Assembly (NCBI GenBank): GCA_021782065.1 | Contig: JAJXVQ010000067.1 | Coordinates: 1-6,304, forward strand | Source: Pseudomonadota bacterium | GTDB taxonomy: Bacteria > Pseudomonadota > Gammaproteobacteria > UBA1113 | Direction: 5' to 3' | DNA length: 6,304 bases | Shown here: positions 1 to 5,734 of the stretch, one piece after another | Layout: the number at the start of each line of letters is the position of its first letter | Numbering within the stretch: the first letter of the stretch is position 1 | Made by a program: the position numbers and the translations under genes | Notes under the pieces: model-generated | The model's database searches: none | Told to the model about the DNA's origin: nothing | Seen by the model: the letters and a program-made list of their open reading frames with translations, nothing else

Positions 1-1
1 C

Positions 2-262
2 TTAGTGGTTAGTGACAAAGCCGCACGTGTTAAAAATTATCACGCTGCTACCATTGCAAGTTTGCTAGAATTAGCGGGCGCCATGGGGGTTAAAAGTATT
101 GAGGATTTAACGCCTAAGCATTTATTCAGACAAACCAGCAATTTTACTTCTAAGACCTATGCTGATTTGTATGAATTTCTAGAACCCGGCGTACTCTTAG
201 GCAATGACATCCCCGAAAGTTTTGTGGTAGATTGGGCAAATGCCAGTGCAGAGCGATTTTAA
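2..262 (+). CDS. C-terminal end of FMN-binding glutamate synthase family protein (partial, 5' end outside window)
   Basis: This frame is open from the left edge to a TAA stop, giving about 86 residues of a longer protein. The GTG at base 5 is an internal valine codon with no visible ribosome binding site and is not taken as a start. The visible part looks like the end of the GltB-like, FMN-binding TIM-barrel proteins annotated as glutamate-synthase-related: a helical stretch (KNYHAATIASLLELAGAMGV), then DLTPKHLFRQTS, then a FLEPGVLL segment and a final IPESF...W..ASAERF. In the family these proteins resemble the synthase domain of glutamate synthase, but their physiological reaction is often unproven. 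The FMN and Fe-S residues would lie upstream and cannot be checked. The gene is convergent with ispA and the two stops overlap. Identification is by recalled C-terminal pattern only, so moderate. Confidence 0.65.
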   Translation, partial: LVVSDKAARVKNYHAATIASLLELAGAMGVKSIEDLTPKHLFRQTSNFTSKTYADLYEFLEPGVLLGNDIPESFVVDWANASAERF

Positions 263-1161
263 CTTTCGCGCCTAATCACAAAGGTCAGCAGATCCTGCAA
301 ACGCCCGGTGTCTAGCGTTATAAACTGCAATGCGGTCATACCTTGTAGATATAAGGCTTCACGCATCTCACAGGCTTTGTCTAAACCCACCACTGCGGGA
401 TAAGTCATTTTATTAAGCTCGGCATCGCGGCCTTGTGGTTTGCCTAAATGACCCTCTACACTGATCACATCGAGTATGTCATCTTGAATTTGATAAGCTA
501 GACCCAGAGCTTCACTATAAGTAGTAATGGCTTGTGTTATAACCACATCGGTTAATCCAACACAATCGCAGCCCATCAAAATACTGGCTTCCAATAAAGC
601 ACCTGTTTTTAAACGATGCATTTGTTGTAATTGGGCTAAAGAAGGTTTTTCTAAGCTGCCGGTATAGATTAAATCTATCATTTGTCCGCCCGCCATACCC
701 TGTACACCACTGGCCTTTGCCAAACGTTGTACCAATTTTAATCGTGTTCCCACCGAGAGTTGCTCATCGTTGGCTAATACTTCAAAGGCCAATGCTTGTA
801 AAGCATCGCCCGCTAAAATGGCGGTGGCTTCATCGTAAGCGATATGACAAGAGGCTAAGCCTCGGCGTAACGGGCTATCGTCCATGGCAGGTAAATCGTC
901 GTGAATTAAGGAGTAGGCATGCACAAATTCCACTGCCACGGCAGCTGCATCGGCGTAATCTAAAGGGGCCCCAAAGGTTTGGCTCGTCGCATACACTAAA
1001 GCAGCACGCAAACGTTTACCTCCTTCCAAATTAGCATACGACATGGCAGATAATAAGCGTGAGGCTGCCGCGGGCGCTTCTTTTAAATGGCGTTCTAACT
1101 GGGGCAACACTCGCTCTTGGGCGGCACGTAAACAATCAGGCGTCAGCATCGTCGTCGGCAT
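259..1161 (-). CDS. ispA: Farnesyl diphosphate synthase (short-chain polyprenyl synthetase)
   Basis: This cytosolic prenyltransferase condenses dimethylallyl and geranyl diphosphate with isopentenyl diphosphate to give farnesyl diphosphate, the precursor of undecaprenyl phosphate and quinone side chains. The 300-residue product matches the usual family length. It shows GGKRLR (about 47-52), the first Asp-rich motif DDLPAMDD (88-95) followed by LRRG, GGQMIDL (158-164), KTG (185-187) and the second Asp-rich motif YQIQDDILD (223-231). The residues before the first motif (HAYSLIH) match E. coli IspA, which supports a C15 product. ATG at 1161 is preferred because AGAAGA lies about 8 bases upstream; TTG at 1164 and ATG at 1149 are alternatives. 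The gene overlaps the end of xseB by 26 bases, so translation is probably coupled. Unlike E. coli, no dxs follows; the next gene is convergent. Confidence 0.95.
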   Translation of the reverse strand: MPTTMLTPDCLRAAQERVLPQLERHLKEAPAAASRLLSAMSYANLEGGKRLRAALVYATSQTFGAPLDYADAAAVAVEFVHAYSLIHDDLPAMDDSPLRRGLASCHIAYDEATAILAGDALQALAFEVLANDEQLSVGTRLKLVQRLAKASGVQGMAGGQMIDLIYTGSLEKPSLAQLQQMHRLKTGALLEASILMGCDCVGLTDVVITQAITTYSEALGLAYQIQDDILDVISVEGHLGKPQGRDAELNKMTYPAVVGLDKACEMREALYLQGMTALQFITLDTGRLQDLLTFVIRRES

Positions 1162-1387
1162 CAAAATCTTCTAATTCGACGCTGTTATTTTTTTCGATGA
1201 GGATCTGCACTTTTTGTTCGGCTTGTTTTAAAGCCGTTTGACATTGCTTGGTTAATTTGGTTCCTTTTTCAAATAAATCTAAGGATTCTTCCAAGCCCAA
1301 TTGACCTTTTTCCAGCGTATCGACGATATCTGTTAATTGCTGTAAAGCTGTTTCGAATTGAAAGGCTTCTGTCTTTTTTTTGCTCAT
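1136..1387 (-). CDS. xseB: Exodeoxyribonuclease VII small subunit
   Basis: This is the small subunit of exonuclease VII. Several copies assemble with one large XseA subunit to form a metal-independent nuclease that degrades single-stranded DNA from both ends. At 83 residues it has the normal length. The core has the family pattern FETALQQLTDIVDTLEKGQLGLEESLDLFEKG (about 11-42), two antiparallel helices, followed by a Lys/Gln-rich helix and an acidic Asp-rich tail (about 70-83). ATG at 1387 fits the family N-terminus; the ribosome binding site is weak (GGGA about 12 bases upstream). The 3' end overlaps ispA, the common gammaproteobacterial xseB-ispA arrangement. A sigma70-like promoter is visible just upstream, inside the end of tsaD. 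No xseA is in the window. Confidence 0.95.
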   Translation of the reverse strand: MSKKKTEAFQFETALQQLTDIVDTLEKGQLGLEESLDLFEKGTKLTKQCQTALKQAEQKVQILIEKNNSVELEDFDADDDADA

Positions 1388-1407
1388 GTTGTGTCGTTAT
1401 CCCGTAC

Positions 1408-1430
1408 GATGTGCTTTTTTTGAGTACATC
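1408..1430. repeat. Imperfect inverted repeat in the xseB leader
   Basis: GATGT and ACATC form the ends of a 23-base imperfect palindrome with a T7 run in the centre. As + strand RNA it could form about 9 pairs including two G-U pairs. As the transcribed minus strand these become mismatches, leaving only the outer 5 bp solid. It sits at about the predicted transcription start of xseB. It does not look like a terminator for tsaD, since no U-run follows it on that strand. An operator-like role is only a possibility. Confidence 0.3.
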
Positions 1431-1459
1431 ATACTACCCTTTTTACGACTTTTTGACAA
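1431..1459 (-). promoter_or_regulatory. Putative sigma70 promoter for xseB-ispA
   Basis: On the minus strand there is TTGTCA (1459-1454), a 17-base spacer and TAGTAT (1436-1431), matching the consensus at 5/6 and 4/6 positions. The -35 box lies within the last codons and stop of tsaD. The promoter would start transcription near 1424, about 37 bases before the xseB start codon. It is inferred from pattern only, and co-transcription from tsaD is also possible. Confidence 0.5.
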
Positions 1460-2513
1460 GGGGAATAATCGCATTCAACTCACTCAATGGCCAACGCGGT
1501 TTTACGCCTACGGTTAGTTCAGCACTTTCCCCCGCTTGTAAGCGTAAATATCCAGCATAGGCGATCATGGCACCGTTATCGGTACAATATTCTAAACGTG
1601 GAAAAAATACTTTGCCGCCGTGTTGTTGCATGAACTGTTGTAGATTATGCCGTAATAGACGATTAGCGCTAACACCACCCGCAACTACTAATTGCTTTAA
1701 ACCTGTTTGGGTTAGTGCTCGCTTGCATTTGAGTAATAAGGTATCGACTGCAGCTTCCTGAAAGGCGGCGGCAATGTCGGCTCGAGCTTGTTCGGTATCC
1801 TCACCTCCTGCCAATAAAGCTTTATACGTCACCATGGCATGCGTTTTAAGACCACTAAAGCTAAAATCCAAATGCGCTTTGTCTGTCATAGGTCTAGGAA
1901 AACGAAATCGCTTAGCATTGCCTTGTTCGGCCATTCGAGCTAATGCCGGACCGCCGGGATAGCCTAAGCCCAATAATTTGGCCGTTTTATCAAAAGCCTC
2001 TCCCACGGCGTCATCTACGGATTGTCCCAAGATTTTATAAACGCCTAAGGCTGTAACTTCAATCAATAAAGTATGGCCACCTGAAACCAATAAAGCTAAA
2101 AAAGGTAATTCGGGTTTTTCTTGTTCCAATAAAGCTGCTAATAGATGCCCTTCCATATGGTGCACCCCTATGGCGGGAATATTTAAAGCATAGGCAATAC
2201 TACGTCCCAATAAAGCACCGACTAGTAAAGCGCCCACCAAACCAGGGCCAGAGGTATAAGCAACGCCCTTCAACTCTTGTGCGCTTATTCCTGCTTTATT
2301 GAAGACGGTTTCAATCAATGGCAAAATTTTGCGTATATGATCACGTGAGGCTAGTTCAGGAACTACACCACCATATCGTTGATGCAATTCCACTTGGCTG
2401 TAAAGCGCATCGGCTATAATGCCGTCCTCGCTATCGTAAATAGCGATGCCAGTTTCATCACAAGAAGTTTCTATCCCTAAGACTTTCCAGTTGTTGTTAT
2501 TGATTAAGCTCAC
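1443..2513 (-). CDS. tsaD: tRNA N6-adenosine threonylcarbamoyltransferase
   Basis: TsaD (formerly YgjD/Gcp) transfers the threonylcarbamoyl group from threonylcarbamoyl-AMP to A37 of ANN-decoding tRNAs, working with TsaB and TsaE in the cytosol; it is normally essential. The 356-residue protein has the ASKHA-fold signatures in order: [10 protein letters not shown] (13-22), metal-binding HHMEGH (His119 and His123), SGGHT (144-148), [10 protein letters not shown] (167-176), FSFSGLKT (217-224), GGVSAN (279-284) and CTDNGAMIA with metal ligand Asp312. The start is GTG at 2513: TAG and TAA lie in frame directly before it, AAGG lies 8 bases upstream, and no other start codon occurs before the conserved GIETS. 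This gives a short Asn-rich N-terminal extension (residues 3-9) relative to E. coli. No convincing promoter was found directly upstream. Confidence 0.97.
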   Translation of the reverse strand: MSLINNNNWKVLGIETSCDETGIAIYDSEDGIIADALYSQVELHQRYGGVVPELASRDHIRKILPLIETVFNKAGISAQELKGVAYTSGPGLVGALLVGALLGRSIAYALNIPAIGVHHMEGHLLAALLEQEKPELPFLALLVSGGHTLLIEVTALGVYKILGQSVDDAVGEAFDKTAKLLGLGYPGGPALARMAEQGNAKRFRFPRPMTDKAHLDFSFSGLKTHAMVTYKALLAGGEDTEQARADIAAAFQEAAVDTLLLKCKRALTQTGLKQLVVAGGVSANRLLRHNLQQFMQQHGGKVFFPRLEYCTDNGAMIAYAGYLRLQAGESAELTVGVKPRWPLSELNAIIPLVKKS

Positions 2514-2526
2514 TTACTACGCCTTG

Positions 2527-2640
2527 TTAAAATTGAATCGTTAGAGACTGTCCTCCTTGCAACTGATAGGTCCATTGTGTAATCGGCGGGAATGCCGAGG
2601 TGTCTTTTGTATTAGGCTTTGTTGCCTTCGCCCATCTTGC
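2527..2640 (-). pseudogene. Possible 3' remnant of a degraded gene
   Basis: A 37-codon open stretch between an in-frame TAG (2643-2641) and TAA (2529-2527) has no ATG or GTG, so it is not a complete gene. The last part reads like real protein: it contains FPPITQWTYQLQGG and ends SLTIQF. The alternating hydrophobic pattern with terminal Phe resembles the last beta strand of outer-membrane barrel proteins. The stop lies 13 bases before the tsaD GTG, the spacing expected of an upstream operon partner that has lost its front. The left limit of the remnant is uncertain; residues before about position 12 may belong to the neighbouring non-coding segment. The family was not recognised, and chance is possible. 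Confidence 0.3.
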
Positions 2641-2739
2641 CTAGTATATGACAGAGCACGTCACTCCTGGGGCTTGAGAGCTAGGCTTCTCGCCTCAAAA
2701 CCAACTGCTATGAGTATAGAGTCAATGAAGCATAACGAT
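2612..2739. other. Non-coding segment between rpoH and tsaD with stem-loop, possible dispersed-repeat remnant
   Basis: This stretch, together with the possible remnant next to it, makes up the 226-bp gap between the rpoH stop and the tsaD start. It has no believable reading frame. It includes an imperfect inverted repeat TTGAG (2674-2678) / CTCAA (2694-2698), extendable by GC pairs with one bulge, and a competing inner AGC-TAG-GCT hairpin. There is no U-run, so it is not a recognisable terminator for rpoH. Its composition and lack of coding pattern differ from its neighbours and suggest an inserted repeat or insertion-sequence scar, but no terminal repeats or target duplication could be defined. 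Confidence 0.3.
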
Positions 2740-3606
2740 CTACGCCGCTACATATTCCTGCATACGAATTTTCAACTTCTGCATGGCCATCTTCTCAATT
2801 TGGCGTACCCGCTCTGCTGAAATTTGATACCGAGCCGCTAGATCTTCTAAAGTGGCTTTTTTATCTACCAACCAGCGCGCACTCACTATATCGCGACTGC
2901 GTTCATCTAGACCATCTAAAGCCGCATATAAATCTTGTAATCTGTGACCTTCTTCATCGCTATTTTCGATTTGTAGGCTGGGAGCAAAACGCATGTCTTC
3001 TAAATAATGGGCTGGTGCTACGGCAGTGCTATCGTCATCGTCATCCTGAGCATCAAAAGCCATATCATGCGCATACATGCGTATTTCCATTTCACGCACA
3101 TCTTTATGAGAAACATTTAATTCTGTGGCTAAAGCAGCAACTTCATCTGCGGTAAAGGAGGTGCCAACTTCTTTTTTCGCATTACGCAGATTAAAAAATA
3201 ATTTACGTTGCGCTTTAGTTGTTGCAACTTTAACAATGCGCCAATTACGGATTATATATTCATGAATTTCAGCTTTAATCCAGTGTATGGCAAAAGAGAC
3301 CAAACGTACTCCCATATGAGGATTAAAGCGTTTCACCGCTTTCATCAAACCGATATTGCCTTCTTGGATTAAATCGCTTAAGGGTAAACCATAGCCCAAA
3401 TAACCATTGGCTACACGCACTACAAAGCGCAGATGGGCCATAATGAGTTGCCGCGCTGCGTCCAAATCGCCTTGCTCATAAAACCGTAAAGTAAGTGCGA
3501 CCTCTTCAGCTTCTGTTAGCATCGGTGCAATGTAAGCACGTTGAATATAAGCGTCTAAACTACCTAGTGGTAGCGCCATTTCTTTTATTTTCAATGCTTT
3601 ATTCAT
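2740..3606 (-). CDS. rpoH: RNA polymerase heat-shock sigma factor sigma32
   Basis: RpoH directs core RNA polymerase to heat-shock promoters (chaperones, proteases). The 288-residue protein follows the E. coli factor closely: region 1.2/2.1 SLDAYI...AHLRFVV, region 2.2 core-binding [18 protein letters not shown] (79-96), region 2.3-2.4 [27 protein letters not shown], then the diagnostic RpoH box QRKLFFNLR (133-141). An acidic DDDDD run (about 188-192) and a C-terminal helix-turn-helix with [17 protein letters not shown] (262-278) complete it. ATG at 3606 is chosen over the in-frame ATG at 3627 because AGGAG lies 8 bases before it; the upstream ATG would put that site inside the gene. It follows sspB by 83 bases, so it may read through from sspAB or use a weak local promoter. 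In E. coli the protein is regulated through mRNA structure, DnaK and FtsH; that is not visible here. Confidence 0.97.
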   Translation of the reverse strand: MNKALKIKEMALPLGSLDAYIQRAYIAPMLTEAEEVALTLRFYEQGDLDAARQLIMAHLRFVVRVANGYLGYGLPLSDLIQEGNIGLMKAVKRFNPHMGVRLVSFAIHWIKAEIHEYIIRNWRIVKVATTKAQRKLFFNLRNAKKEVGTSFTADEVAALATELNVSHKDVREMEIRMYAHDMAFDAQDDDDDSTAVAPAHYLEDMRFAPSLQIENSDEEGHRLQDLYAALDGLDERSRDIVSARWLVDKKATLEDLAARYQISAERVRQIEKMAMQKLKIRMQEYVAA

Positions 3607-3656
3607 GCTTAGAACTCCTCTTGCCATAGGATAGCTTGTTAGACCGAAACATTAGG

Positions 3657-3682
3657 AGAATACCACAAAATCCACCATTTTG
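3657..3682 (-). promoter_or_regulatory. Possible extended -10 promoter and inverted repeat upstream of rpoH
   Basis: On the minus strand an extended -10-like TGG-TATTCT lies at 3665-3657, directly preceded by a perfect 6-bp inverted repeat, CAAAAT (3666-3671) / ATTTTG (3677-3682), separated by 5 bases. No good -35 box is seen at the right distance. The repeat would fall in the promoter spacer, where an operator or a weak stem at the end of the sspB message could sit. The predicted start would leave an rpoH leader of roughly 40 bases. Confidence 0.3.
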
Positions 3683-3689
3683 GCTAGGC

Positions 3690-4127
3690 CTATTTCACAA
3701 CCTTTAGAATAGGTTTTTTTATGTTACTCTTCGATCCTGGTGATCTGGGGGGGGGATCCAGTTTATTTTTTCTTACAGTACTTCGGTGATCATTGCCTCC
3801 TTCATCTTCTTCTTCGGCACTGATATCAAAAGCCATACCCTGCCCCGTCTCTTTAGCATAAATCATAGTTAAAGCACGCATAGGCGCTTCAATGCTGTAT
3901 GAAAGGCCGGAAAAACTGGCACAAAACGACAAATTTTGATTGCTTAGGCTCAAATCGTGGGTTGCAGAGGGGGAAATATTCAGCACAATTTGGTCGTCTT
4001 TAATGTATTGTTCTGGAACCTTAACCCCAGGAATGGTGGTGTTCAAAGCCACAAAAGGAGTTAAATTGTTATCCAGCATCCACTCGTATAAAGCACGGAC
4101 TAGATAAGGTTTAGTTGATGTTGCCAT
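3690..4127 (-). CDS. sspB: ClpXP protease specificity-enhancing factor SspB
   Basis: SspB is the adaptor that binds ssrA-tagged and some other substrates and tethers them to ClpX for degradation by ClpXP. The 145-residue protein has the folded substrate-binding domain at about 5-105: KPYLVRALYEWMLDN, IPGVKVPEQYIKDDQIVLNISPSA, then a beta-rich stretch ending IYAKETGQGMAF. An acidic EEEDEGG linker follows, and the C-terminal KPILKVVK (138-145) matches the ClpX-docking peptide (RPALRVVK in E. coli). It is about 20 residues shorter than E. coli SspB, all lost in the linker. ATG at 4127 has AAGGAAG 6 bases upstream; the gene begins 13 bases after the sspA stop, forming an sspA-sspB operon. Three consecutive CCC proline codons (125-127) make a C9 run in the linker; the frame as given is intact. 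Confidence 0.95.
   Translation of the reverse strand: MATSTKPYLVRALYEWMLDNNLTPFVALNTTIPGVKVPEQYIKDDQIVLNISPSATHDLSLSNQNLSFCASFSGLSYSIEAPMRALTMIYAKETGQGMAFDISAEEEDEGGNDHRSTVRKNKLDPPPRSPGSKSNIKKPILKVVK
3747..3755. repeat. Homopolymer tract of nine G/C bases inside sspB
   Basis: Nine G on the + strand (nine C in the coding sense) encode Pro125-127 exactly. The tract is flanked by GATCC (3733-3737) and GGATC (3754-3758), an inverted repeat whose right arm overlaps the run. Loss of one base gives a stop after 11 altered linker residues, and gain of one gives a stop after 10, counted from the prolines; both variants lack the ClpX-docking tail. Long mononucleotide runs are known slippage sites, and also sites of sequencing error. 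Confidence 0.9.
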
Positions 4128-4140
4128 GGCTTTCTTCCTT

Positions 4141-4770
4141 CTAAACTAACATTTCGTGCTCGGCACTACTCAAACTACTGTAAAATGTTTCACGTTCAAA
4201 CATACGTTTTCCATATTCCGTAACTGCACGCGCGTGGTTAGGCAACTCGATACCGGCATAAGATAAACGCCACAATAATGCGGATAAACAACAATCGACT
4301 AAAGTCAAATCATCGCTTAAAAAATAAGCGTTATTCTTAAATGCGGGGGCAATGGTAATGAGAGAATCGCGCAATTGTTGACGTGCCAAGGTTCTATAAG
4401 CTTCTTCTTTAGCGGTCATTATTTGCTGATACAAGCCAAATAAATCTTTTTCAATACGCGACAATCGTAAGCGTGTTTCTGCTCGCGCCACCGGATATAC
4501 AGGCATTAATGGCGGATGCGGGAAACGCTCATCTAAATACTCTAAGATGATATTCAATTGATATAAAACCAAATTTTTATCGACTAAAGTAGGTACCGAT
4601 TGGTATGGATTCAGGCTTAATAGCTCCTCAGCACGATCTTCAAACTTGAGATCGATGATGTCTACCGCTAAAGCTTTTTCGGAAATAACAATACGCACGC
4701 AATGCGATTGCAGATCGGTAGGTTCCGAGTATAAAGACATCAGTGATCGTTTATTGGCTACAACCGTCAT
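4141..4770 (-). CDS. sspA: Stringent starvation protein A
   Basis: SspA is an RNA-polymerase-associated protein with a glutathione-transferase fold. In gammaproteobacteria it alters sigma70 transcription in stationary phase and starvation and contributes to acid tolerance and virulence control. The 209-residue protein shows the family N-terminus ANKRSLMSLYSEPTD (5-19), a thioredoxin-like domain with LNPYQSVPTLVD (54-65), and the SspA signature EYLDERFPHPPLMPVYPVAR, which links to the helical C-terminal domain with YFLSDDLTLVDC and a late RMFERETF. No glutathione-transferase activity is expected for the family. ATG at 4770 has AGGAG with about 7 A residues before the start. It leads the sspA-sspB pair, behind a strong predicted promoter and a leader of about 95 bases containing a terminator-like hairpin. 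Confidence 0.97.
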   Translation of the reverse strand: MTVVANKRSLMSLYSEPTDLQSHCVRIVISEKALAVDIIDLKFEDRAEELLSLNPYQSVPTLVDKNLVLYQLNIILEYLDERFPHPPLMPVYPVARAETRLRLSRIEKDLFGLYQQIMTAKEEAYRTLARQQLRDSLITIAPAFKNNAYFLSDDLTLVDCCLSALLWRLSYAGIELPNHARAVTEYGKRMFERETFYSSLSSAEHEMLV

Positions 4771-4844
4771 TTTTTTCTCCTGTGTATGACCTCACTGTCT
4801 AAAAAAAAACAAGCCCGTGAGGCGGGTCCTGATGAATAACACAT
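4767..4844 (-). CDS. Possible 25-residue leader ORF before sspA
   Basis: An ATG at 4844 opens a 25-codon frame beginning MCYSSGPAS and ending HRRKK. It runs through the leader hairpin and the T9 run, and its TGA overlaps the sspA start as ATGA. No Shine-Dalgarno sequence precedes it, and the peptide has no recognised similarity. The overlap would allow translational coupling to sspA if it is translated. The frame may be open by chance, so confidence is low. Confidence 0.15.
   Translation of the reverse strand: MCYSSGPASRACFFLDSEVIHRRKK
4801..4826 (-). terminator. Terminator-like hairpin in the sspA leader (possible attenuator)
   Basis: On the minus strand, CCCG (4826-4823), loop CCTCA and CGGG (4817-4814) are followed by CTTG and nine T. 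The stem is short but all G-C, and the T run is typical of intrinsic termination. It could end the sugar-transferase transcript about 120 bases past its stop. However, it lies downstream of the sspA promoter, only about 30 bases before the start codon, so it would also act on sspA transcription. Confidence 0.55.
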
Positions 4845-4871
4845 AAAATATTATGCTTTTAAGTTGGTAGT

Positions 4872-4900
4872 ATTATACAGGGAAATGATTCGGATTTCAA
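4872..4900 (-). promoter_or_regulatory. Strong sigma70 promoter for sspA-sspB
   Basis: On the minus strand TTGAAA (4900-4895), a 17-base spacer and a perfect TATAAT (4877-4872) form a near-consensus promoter. Transcription would start near 4865, giving a leader of about 95 bases before sspA. The promoter lies in the AT-rich gap after the sugar-transferase stop at 4946. No other promoter of comparable quality is visible between it and sspA. Confidence 0.75.
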
Positions 4901-4945
4901 TATTTTAGATCATAAAGTAGTCAATTATGGACGAAAATATTTTCT

Positions 4946-5614
4946 CTATTCTTGATTAATCGGTAGGCTGGTCGATACGGCAGCTGGGGCAACTGCTTTT
5001 TCAGCAACAACGGGATGATAGATCCCTTTTTGGCTTAATACAACCACAGGGGTTTTGAGTAGAATTTTTAAATCCAGTAAAATGGTCCAATTATGAGCAT
5101 ACCAAATATCGTATTCTAAGCGTTCCTCATAGGGCAAAGTATTACGCCCGTTAATCTGCAACCAACCGGTTAAACCAGGCCTCACCTGCAGCCTATATGC
5201 CTGATGCGGGGTATATTGCCCTGCTAAAGACAATAGCGCTGGCCTAGGGCCTACCATAGACATATCGCCCTTAAGAATATTGATAATTTGTGGCAGTTCA
5301 TCTAGGCTGGTTTTACGCAGCCAATGTCCCACGCGAGTAATGCGCTCATCATGTTCGCCTACAGCCGGACTATGAGCATCGGCATCCAATACCATGGTGC
5401 GAAATTTCCAGCATTTAAAGGGATGGCCTAAACGCCCCATACGTTCGTCCCGAAAAAAGATGGGCCCAGTTGAGTCTATTTTAATCAAAAATGCAATTAT
5501 GGGCAGAAATAATAAGAACAGCGGTAATAGCAGAAGTGAGAAAAATAGGTCGAAAAGACGCTTTATTGCGGATTGGATAGGATGTTTAGACCTAATTTTA
5601 ACCATTTTTTCCAT
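4946..5614 (-). CDS. Monotopic phosphoglycosyl transferase (bacterial sugar transferase family)
   Basis: Enzymes of this family transfer a sugar-1-phosphate from a nucleotide sugar to undecaprenyl phosphate, the first membrane step of glycan assembly for capsule, exopolysaccharide or O-antigen, on the inner face of the cytoplasmic membrane. The 222-residue protein is the minimal catalytic form (like PglC), without the multi-span N-terminal part of WbaP/WcaJ. It shows basic KRLFD (18-22), one hydrophobic re-entrant segment with internal prolines (about 22-44), GPIFFRDERMG (50-60), WKFRTM (69-74), the catalytic Asp-Glu dyad in LDELPQ (Asp105-Glu106), GDMSMVGPRP (116-125) and RPGLTGWLQINGRN (145-158). 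An Ala/Val-rich tail follows about residue 200. The sugar cannot be told from sequence. ATG at 5614 has a weak AGG 7 bases upstream; ATG at 5605 is an alternative. It stands alone with its own promoter, not in a glycan cluster. Confidence 0.92.
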   Translation of the reverse strand: MEKMVKIRSKHPIQSAIKRLFDLFFSLLLLPLFLLFLPIIAFLIKIDSTGPIFFRDERMGRLGHPFKCWKFRTMVLDADAHSPAVGEHDERITRVGHWLRKTSLDELPQIINILKGDMSMVGPRPALLSLAGQYTPHQAYRLQVRPGLTGWLQINGRNTLPYEERLEYDIWYAHNWTILLDLKILLKTPVVVLSQKGIYHPVVAEKAVAPAAVSTSLPINQE

Positions 5615-5648
5615 GATTGCGCCTGCTCTAGCCTATAAATTAGTCAGC

Positions 5649-5677
5649 ATTGTAACGTAAATAAGGATAGATATCAA
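5649..5677 (-). promoter_or_regulatory. Sigma70 promoter for the sugar transferase gene
   Basis: On the minus strand TTGATA (5677-5672), a 17-base spacer and TACAAT (5654-5649) each match the consensus at 5/6 positions or nearly so. The predicted start near 5642 leaves a leader of just under 30 bases. The promoter separates this gene from the ribosomal operon upstream. Confidence 0.65.
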
Positions 5678-5703
5678 CATGAAGGATCCGAGCCGTGACA
5701 GTA

Positions 5704-5734
5704 AGGGAGCGGTTTTTTCAAATAGCCGTTCCCT
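5704..5734 (-). terminator. Stem-loop downstream of rplQ, possible terminator
   Basis: AGGGAGCGG (5704-5712) pairs with CCGTTCCCT (5726-5734), a 9-bp stem with one G-T pair and a 13-base A/T-rich loop. It lies about 60 bases after the rplQ stop and just before the next promoter, a sensible place for the end of the ribosomal operon. No U-run follows on the transcribed strand, so it is not a canonical intrinsic terminator. The stem is flanked by TGACAGT direct repeats (5696-5702 and 5740-5746). Confidence 0.4.

Noticed and set aside
717..1241. Open frames on the + strand opposite ispA and xseB
   Set aside because: They lie fully antisense to well-conserved genes, have no ribosome binding sites, and have compositions expected of shadow frames.
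1567..1962. Two + strand open frames opposite tsaD
   Set aside because: They are complementary to conserved TsaD motifs with no independent coding signal.
2581..2597. Small hairpin CGGC-N6-GCCG near the end of the possible gene remnant
   Set aside because: It has a 4-bp stem, no T run on either side, and lies within protein-like sequence, so it is not a terminator.
2557..2820. An 87-codon + strand open frame covering the rpoH-tsaD gap and the end of rpoH
   Set aside because: It runs antisense into rpoH, has Cys/Arg-rich random-looking composition, has no ribosome binding site, and its 3' third is only the complement of conserved sigma-factor codons.
3607..3627. An upstream rpoH start at ATG 3627
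   Set aside because: It would place the strong AGGAG ribosome binding site inside the coding region; ATG 3606 has ideal spacing to that site and a family-like N-terminus.
5394..5660. A + strand open frame opposite the start of the sugar transferase and its promoter
   Set aside because: It overlaps the conserved N-terminal part of the transferase and the predicted promoter on the other strand, and shows no recognisable domain.
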